64,000 bases of DNA from Trochalopteron elliotii (taxonomy: Eukaryota > Chordata > Aves > Passeriformes > Leiothrichidae): the NCBI GenBank assembly GCA_024734555.1, contig JANPWX010000255.1, positions 193,467 through 257,466 of the forward strand. The letters are read 5' to 3'. Position numbers and translations under genes: made by a program. Of the stretch, positions 33,881-64,000 are shown piece by piece. The notes under the pieces are model-generated. The model saw only the letters and a list, made by a program, of their open reading frames with translations. It was not told the origin of the DNA and did no database searches. Position 1 is the stretch's first letter. Each line of letters begins with the position of its first letter.

Positions 33881-36800
33881 AAAAACCACCAGTGTCCTGA
33901 GCTTTGCATTTTTGTGTCCCCTGAGGCAAAAATGTTCCCTTGTTGTCACCCCAAAGGTGTGAGTGAAAACTGCTGGTTTTTTTTTTTTGTCCTGCTGCTG
34001 GTTTTGTTGTCTGTCCATGAGCTTGGGCACAGCCACCTTACCTGTGCAAGGTGGCACCTGTCAAAAGGAGAAGTCACCGAGCTGGAAGATCAATTCCTCT
34101 TCTGGACTGTGTTTCCCCATGGCTGGGACTCATCCCCACTTCCAGGTGAGGAATAAAGCTCGAGCTCACCCTTTCTCTCCTCAGAGGGACTGGCCTTGGA
34201 GTTGAAACAAATTTCACCCTCATGGCCTGCACCAAGTGACCCTGGGGGAGGCAGGAGGGAGAGAGATGCCCCTCTGGATGGGAAACAGCTCCTGGGCAAA
34301 TCCCATTGCCAGGGCATCTTCCGTGGGCTGTGCCAGGTCCTTGAGATGGGAACAAGACAAGGTGCTGCCTGTGGCTGCTGTGCCAAGGTCAGGCAGCCAC
34401 AGAAACCCTTGTGGCATCTTTGAATGCTTGTTTTTCCTTGAGGTAAGGCATGGGGGAAGTTTCCTGCTAGAAGAATTAGGAAAAAAAAAGAAAAGAAGTG
34501 TTTGGTTGTTCAGCTCCGATGTGTTCAGCGCTGCACGATGGGAACATCCCCTGCCAAAAGAAGAGAAGGCTGGAAGACAAAGTCTTCCCCAAAGAGACAC
34601 TGAGACCTAATCAAACTTCATCAGTGTTCACTTGCCCAGGACAAACAGGACCAGAATATTAAACTGACAAAGGAGCAGAGGGAAACCTATTTTCACCAGT
34701 TTTCTCTGTGTTACAAAACAGAACGAGGAGAGTCAATTGATTTTCCTGGAGCTGGTTGTGTTTAAAATGTATGGGAGGGAAGGGAAGAGCTGGAATACAG
34801 GCTGGAAGTAATGTGCCCCTGGAATATCAGTCAGTGCTGATATCTCCCTGCCCTCCTAAAATAGCTGTTGGCTTAGAAAAGGGTAAAAATAAATTTAAAA
34901 ATGAAAGATTCCTGCTAGCAAGGCCATGCTTGGAGGATGGAGGGAAGGCAGATTCTGGGATTTGCTGTGGAGGCAGCGAGCTGCCTGGTGCCCTGATGTG
35001 CTAAAAGAGACTGTTGAGGTAAGAAACACCATTTTGGGGGAAACTTGCTGAACACACTGCCAGGAGCACCCAGGAGAAAAAAAGTCTGAGCTTCTTGTTG
35101 GGCTACTGGCATTCCTGTCTTCTCTCTGTTCCTGATGAAGTGTGAGTAGCACAAGAGGAATTAAGACCTCCTAGCAGGCACAACAGGGAATAAAACTCCT
35201 CCACCTACAATGTCAGAGGGAAAAATCAGCCAAGATTAGGCTGTTCTCCCACTGCTGGGGTTGGAGCAGTGCCTGTCTGACCTGAGCCTTGCCACAGGCT
35301 GAAAAATCAGCTCTAAAGTGGCTCTGCTGGTGGATCCTTCACCCCTCGGCTGCTGCTCCAGCTCTCCCTCTCATCCAACATGGATATGAACCAACTTAAA
35401 GCAGCTGAAATCTTTCTTGGGGTGCAGACTGGGCTCAAATGTAGTTCTGTGGTCAGCCCGGATGCCAGAGGCAGGGAAAATCCCTGTGGAAACTGCAATT
35501 ATATGAGTGAAAATAATGATAATGCTCACAATAATCCCCCAGTGAAGCTCCCCACCAGCACCAGCCCTTCCAGAGAGGGTGGGAATGGGAACAGCAAGGA
35601 AAGTTTCTCTGGGCTGGACTGGATGAGTTTTTCCTTTTTCACCTGTAAAAGCAGGACTTGGATGGCAAAGCAACTCCATTGAAACTCCAGGGCAGTGCCT
35701 TTGAACGGCGCTTTAAGCCTAGCACTGTTTAATGCTAATCCTGTAACTTTATATAGATGGGCTTTTTTTTTTTTCCCCTTCACACAAAGGAGGAAGGGGC
35801 TCAATTCTTCTGAGGGTTGGGTTTTCTGTTCCCTGAGCAGCAGAGCTGCGAGCCCAGCTCCTTCTCTCTGGCATTTCCATCTGAATCCACCTGAAGGGGG
35901 TGAGCTTTTGGGGAAGAAAGAGGCTCCTCTCCCTCTCCAGGCCAGAATCTGATCTCCAGATTAGCCTGCTGGTTATCAATAGAGGAACAACAGTTGTGAT
36001 TGCAACTCAACACTCCTCCAGCCCTGGAAGAGCAGTGAGGAAAAGAGAGTTTTCAAGTTGTGGAGCAAAGGACTGAGCCATCGTTTCAGTCATCAGCAGT
36101 AATTGGCACGGGAGGACGGGCATGCATTCTCCACTGACATAGGATTTCGCCCTGCTCTACCAAGACTGGTCTAAAATTTCAGACCTGATTGCTCCTCTAG
36201 CCTATGAAACAGGTTGGTAATTTTTTTTTTTTTTTTCCATACCTAAAAAATGGTAGTTTTGGATGGGGTACGTTCAATAGCCTGTTCCTTGCTGTCTGTC
36301 CTGTTGTGCTTCTGTCCTCTCACTGCCACAGTCCCCACTGGTCACTCTCTGCTGGTCTCTGCTAATGAGACTCAGATTTACAATCTGTACAAGATTCTCT
36401 CACTCTCCTTTCACCTTTCCAAGACAGGGAAAGTGCTAAAACATTTCCTTGGTGGAATGAACTTTTCCCCATGGAGAATGCAGTCGTGTTGATGTGAGCG
36501 AAGAACTCTCCAAACTTTCCAAACAATGGGAGTCAATTGGGAGTGATGTGGGATAAATGATGGGGTGTTCCCCCTGTAATCCTGTGCTCTGTGTCATTAG
36601 AAGGAGTTGGATCTGTTGACCCACATTTTCCATAAAAACTGATCTACGGGGAGAACACAAAGGGTTTTCAGGGAGATTTTTAAGGCTGGGAAGGTGGGGA
36701 GGCTGCTGCTGACACCCAGGCTGTACATGATGCACACAGTTGATGTGGGAAGCTCCCACATCCCTTCCCAGCACTCTGGGAGAACTCCAAGCCTTCCCTC

Positions 36801-37519
36801 CAGACCTTCCTGGGAGCTCTCCCTGAGCCGTGCCCGTGCGGAACGAGCGCAATCGACGGGAGAAGAAATCAAAGCAGGTGTTGGAGCAATATTTTCTATT
36901 GGATTAATAACGAGTAACAAATTGCATTAGGCACAGAAGGAATTAGAGCTGGCACAGGATTTCCCTTTCATTTTGTGTCTCCACTCTCTCTCTGCCTCTC
37001 ATTGATTCCTGTGCAAGGAGCTGCCCAGCTGTGTAAATGTTTGTGCTCCTTCCACGCTCCTCCAACCCCCTGAGTGATGGTTGTGGTGGCAGCCAGGGCA
37101 GAGGATTAGCTGAAGTTGAAGCCCCTGGACCATGAGAACACATCACAGCTCTGCTGTCTGGAGCAGAGCTGCTCCCCCTGGGATCAGCCAGGAGTGGCCA
37201 TCCCTGCACTAAGCAGATCAGGAATGGCTTCTGAATGCTCAGGAGAATGGGGAGCCCACAGGGAGCTGTGGCTGTTTACAGCTTCCAAACATGAAATGAG
37301 CTCTTCCAGGTGTTTCTGGGCTTCCTTTGGCAGTGGTTTGCTGTTATCACCAGGTGATTCTCCTCACACCAATCCATGGGACAGGCATTTCAGGGCTGCC
37401 TGCCAGGTGAGGGACCTCCAGTTCTGAAACTTCCACGTGTCAGCAGCTCCAGGAATCGCATCAAGAATGTGGTTTCCTACCAATGTGATGCATGGCTGGG
37501 TTTGTCTCCTTCCTGCAGG
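33881..37519. other. TBCEL-TECTA intergenic region
   Basis: About 3.6 kb; no gene recognised. A poly-T run lies at 36221-36236. The TECTA transcription start is not evident and no strong TATA box precedes the start codon closely. A CACGTG E-box lies at 37434-37439. Sequence immediately before the TECTA ATG reads like a splice acceptor (37501-37518). Confidence 0.65.
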
Positions 37520-60769
<23,250 letters not shown>

Positions 60770-61715
60770 GCGCGGCCCCCCCGCCCAGCCAAAAACTGTT
60801 CTCGCGTCAGCCTTGAGTCTTTGTAGGGTAGGAGACAGCCCCCCCTGCCGTGGCCACGCCGCTGCCGACCCGGCCATGCTGCGAGGAGGCGAAGGGGTGT
60901 CACCAGGAGAGAGAGGGGACACAGAGCCGGCCGTGAAGGTGACACCTGCAGCCGGCACAGCGGCAGCGACAGCGAGACTGGAGCAGGATGTTCTCCAGCA
61001 GCGATGTGGGACTGGGGTTTGGGTTTTTTTTTTTTTTTTTACAGCTTTCCATCATTGATGTGGACTCAAGGAGGGGTTTTGCAGCTTTTCCCCAGGCTCT
61101 CCCTTGTAGGGTGCACTGTAGGTGGTCCACAGCACTGTCGGTAGTGTGGGACGGGATGGAGCACGTGCTGTCCCCTCACATGGACAGCTGCACGTCTCCA
61201 CTGGCCTTGGGAGCTGCCACCAGGGTCTTATGAGCTCACAGATTCAAGCAGAGGTAGGTGTTGGGGCACAGGTCGTGGCCAGAGCAGTGCAGTGCCATCA
61301 CTGGATGCTGTGACACCTTGGGACCGTGTCACCCTCTGGCTCTGCGCAGCAGAGGTGGTGCTGTTTGGTTCAGAGAGCCAAATTCATCCACGGGGGTCTG
61401 GAAATCTTGGCATTGTGCTGTGGTGGTGACAAGCTGCTGCCAATAATTGGCAAGAGGTGCTTTCTGGTGGGCAGGAACAAGAGTGAGAGGAAGGAGGGAT
61501 GAAATTCCCTGCCGTGTGTGCGTGGTGGGCAAGGGCTGAGGGTCAGAGCAGGGCTGGGGTCTGCGGGCACAGGGCAGCATTGGGGTGCCTGCTGAGAGAG
61601 TGGGGAGCAGCCTTGGGGTGCTGGTGGCCGTGGGGGGGCTGTGTTGGTGTCTTGTCTTGTGTTTGTACTCTGTGAAACGGCTGCGTGGGAATAAAAAGTG
61701 TTGTAATCCTTGGTA
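60770..61715 (+). other. TECTA: TECTA 3' UTR
   Basis: From the stop codon to just past AATAAA at 61690-61695, which is followed by GTGTTG and a CTCTGTGTGATGG GU-rich element. A T run lies at 61024-61040. The 3' end is inferred. Confidence 0.7.
61690..61695 (+). terminator. TECTA: TECTA poly(A) signal AATAAA
   Basis: First canonical hexamer after the TECTA stop, about 920 bases on, with GT-rich sequence immediately downstream. Confidence 0.7.
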
Positions 61716-61999
61716 AGCACCGGCTCTGTGTGATGGGGGCAAGCACAGGGAGCAGCAGCAGGGCCTGGGAGGACACAAAGAGTCCCTGGGAGGGATGGGC
61801 AGGGAGTTTTGGGGTGCCAGGCAGGGGCACACCACAGCTGAGGGCACGGGGATGAGGCTGGAGTGGGGGTCTGGCAGGTTTGCCATGGGGTGGGCTGGGA
61901 TGTAGGGCAGAAGGAGCAGAGGAGATTTGGGTTCTGGGGCAGGAGGGCAGCTGGTTCCATAGCCTCAAGACAAGAGGTGGGTAACAGGGTGTCATGGAC

Positions 62000-62400
62000 T
62001 CTGCTCTGCTTGTTCTCTGCCTCTCAGCTCCCTCTCTGTGCCTCCTCTGTGTGTGTGTTAGCTCTGAATTCTCTCCTTCACCCCTCTTTTCTCCCTGTGG
62101 CTGCCTCTCTGCTCCCTGCTGCCTCATTCCCCCATCTCTCTGCCTCTTTGCTCTCTGTTCCCAGCCTGTGCCTCTCCTGTCTGCCTCTGCTCTCTCTGTG
62201 CTCACTCTGCCCTCCCTGTGCTTCTTTGCCATCCCTCTCCTGTCCCTGCTCCCTCTCTGTGCTCACTCTCAGCTGGGTTCACTCTCTCTGCCTTTGCTCT
62301 GTTTGCTCTTTGTTCCTCTTTGCTCTCTCTCTCTCCCCTATTTGCTCTCTGCTGTCTCTGCCTGTGCCCTCTGCACCTCCCTCTTTGCTCTCTAGGTCTC
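62000..62400. repeat. CT-rich low-complexity tract
   Basis: Degenerate repeats of CTCTCTGCC, CTCCCTCTGTGCTC and similar, pyrimidine-rich on the + strand. They create long Leu/Ser/Cys-rich artificial frames. Confidence 0.9.
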
Positions 62401-62837
62401 CCATCTCCTTTTCCAGGCCCTCTTTGGCCTGGGCTGTGTCTCTCACCCTTATCTCAGCGTTAATTAATGACCTGCCCAAGGATTCCAGCAGTGTGAGGGA
62501 GCTGGCTGCTGCCTGAGGGGCAGCCTGGGCACTCTGTGGTGGGACACCCCGAGGATGGAGGGGCTCCCCGGGGCACTGGAGGTGCTGATGGTGCTGGCTG
62601 GCCCCTGCTGGGTGAGCAGGTGGGTAAAAAACTCCCGTGGTAACACGGCGGGGTGGTGGGGAGCACTGCCAGGGGGTGATGGGGATGTTAATGAATTTCT
62701 TTTGTTCTTTAAAGGGTTTGACAGATTGTCCAAGGAGCAATGGTGAGAGGAGAGCCTGACTGTGGGGTCACACTGGCCACAGCACTGACCACAGGACTGG
62801 CCACAGCACTGACCACAGCTTCATGGGACTTAATTAC

Positions 62838-63090
62838 CATGGAATCACACAACAGTTTGGGTTGGAAGAAGAAGAGACCTAAAAGCTCATCTCATTCCAC
62901 CCCCTGCCATGGGTAGGGACACCTTCCACCATCCCAGGTTGGTCCAAGCCCCATCCAACCTGGTCTTGGACACTTCCAGGGATCCAGGGGCAGCCACAGC
63001 TTCTTCTGTGGCAGACCCTCCCCCCCCTCACAGGGAAGAATTCCTTCCCAAAACCCCATCTAACTCTGCCACCTTTACCCCAAAGCACAG
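62838..63090 (-). mobile_element. CR1 LINE 3' region, minus orientation
   Basis: TGGAATCACACAACAGTTTG, GGTTGGAAGAAGAAGAGACC, CATGGGTAGGGACACCTTCC, CCCCATCCAACCTGGTCTTG and ACACTTCCAGGGATCCAGGG: antisense to the CR1 3' end, about 250 bases. Confidence 0.9.
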
Positions 63091-63509
63091 CTGGATTTGC
63101 TGCTTGAAATCCAGACTAGTCTGTGAAACTCCCCCTGGGATGTCAAGCTCTCTTCAATCTTAAGCTCTTCAGCTTGTAATTAAATATTTCAAAATCAAGC
63201 TGATCATATGCAGAAGCAAAATTAGCAACTGTCAGGTGCCCCAGGGTAAATCCAGCCACGGGGCTCAACGGGGGTGATGTAAACATGACTTCAAGGCTCT
63301 CAAATATTACAACTGTGTTTAAAAAGAATTTAACAGCAACAACAAAAAAGATAAAACCCCCAAAACGCTCTTCAAACTCACTATTCCAAATGCATGTTTT
63401 CTTCTGCAGACTTCTGGACGTATTTATTAAAAACTGATTACTTAGCTGTGTATTAATCATGATTAAAACCAAACCCTGGGTGCTGTGTGCTGTTAATCCT
63501 GTCAGGTCC

Positions 63510-63515
63510 AATAAA
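63510..63515 (+). terminator. Possible distal poly(A) signal
   Basis: AATAAA in an AT-rich block followed by CAGTGTTGGTGTC, a GU-rich downstream element. It could end an unannotated transcript or a long TECTA 3' UTR, or be chance. Confidence 0.25.
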
Positions 63516-63889
63516 TTCTATTTAAAGTTTCAAACAGTGTTGGTGTCTTTTTAAATCCATCCAAAACCTGCACCTTCAGAGGGTGAAGGTGTGGGGGGGA
63601 CAGAGGGACACTGAGATTCAGCCAGCAGGGACAGAGCTGGAGCATTTTGAGCTGCTCCAACTGCCCAGCAATTTCCTCATCCAGAAATCAAAGGGGGCAC
63701 AAGAGGAGCTGACAAGCAGGGCAGGGAGCTCTGTCAGGAATAATTTTGTTGGCTCTGAATAACCCAAAGGAGCTGCAGAAACCCCAAATTCTTCCTGATT
63801 AACCTCAAGTAAGTCCCAAAAGTGACCCCAAAATTAGGGGTCTAGGTCATTGGAGTCATTAGAGTTCAAACTCACTCTCTCCAGGAAAT

Positions 63890-64000
63890 TTTGGGATTAC
63901 TTTGTCACTTTTTGGGTTACTTGAGGTCAAAAATTAAACTTTGGGGTTAGTTGAGTTCATTTTGGGGTTACTAGAGGTCAAAACTTAAACTTTGGGGTCA
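63890..64000. repeat. 51-bp tandem array reaching the window edge
   Basis: GGGTTACTTGAGGTCAAAAA then TTAAACTTTGGGG recurs 51 bases later as GGGTTACTAGAGGTCAAAAC then TTAAACTTTGGGG. Half-unit similarity (GGGGTTAGTTGAGTTCA) suggests an older 25-26-bp unit. The array is cut by the window end. Confidence 0.8.

Larger units (their letters stand above)
61716..64000. other. Region downstream of TECTA
   Basis: No gene recognised. SC5D, the next gene in mammals, is not seen. Contents: CT-rich low complexity (62000-62400), a minus CR1 (62838-63090), AT-rich sequence with an AATAAA at 63510-63515, and a 51-bp tandem array at the edge (63890 onward). Confidence 0.8.

Noticed and set aside
61863..62516. 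217-codon plus frame, cysteine/leucine/serine rich
   Set aside because: Composed of CT-rich low-complexity DNA (62000-62400); no domain or splice context.
61716..64000. SC5D, the expected next gene by mammalian synteny
   Set aside because: No exon with sterol-desaturase features (histidine boxes) seen before the window ends. It may lie further right.

Overview
The window is vertebrate nuclear DNA, most likely a bird. It has GT-AG introns, repeated CR1 LINE 3' ends ending in the avian-type tail (CCTTCCAACCCAAACCATTCT and relatives), short introns and GC-rich exons. The gene order GRIK4 - TBCEL - TECTA, all on the + strand, matches the human 11q23.3 order and suggests the syntenic avian microchromosome (chromosome 24 in chicken). 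The species cannot be named from the sequence.

Layout. 1-2470: last intron, last coding exon (801-1166) and 3' UTR of GRIK4, the GluK4 kainate receptor subunit. 2471-12330: intergenic DNA with small tandem repeats, poly-T tracts and CR1 fragments. 12820-13260: CpG-island promoter and first non-coding exon of TBCEL, followed by a G-rich minisatellite. 17209-29991: seven coding exons of TBCEL, which join into an uninterrupted 424-residue protein, then a 3' UTR of uncertain length. 37520-60769: 23 coding exons of TECTA, which join into an uninterrupted 2153-residue alpha-tectorin precursor, then a 3' UTR ending near 61715. 61716-64000: CT-rich low-complexity DNA, a CR1 copy, a possible distal poly(A) site, and a 51-bp tandem array that runs off the right edge.

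The genes are neighbours, not an operon, and their roles differ. GRIK4 makes a synaptic receptor subunit, TBCEL a cytosolic leucine-rich-repeat/ubiquitin-like tubulin regulator, and TECTA a secreted GPI-anchored matrix protein of the inner-ear tectorial membrane. All exon junctions were placed by reading splice sites and checking phase; both complete genes stay in frame.

I found no new multi-gene system. The most useful unexplained observations are small and testable. They include a phase-compatible 33-nt candidate microexon in TECTA intron 5, splice donors duplicated in tandem at TBCEL exon 7 and TECTA exon 16, and a tandem acceptor at TECTA exon 16 whose second site would create a stop. TECTA intron 22 is GC-AG. 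Inverted GACAGG repeats flank the TBCEL promoter. An old antisense LTR in TECTA intron 3 has its core signals amplified about four times, and TBCEL intron 3 holds a MIR-like ancient SINE.
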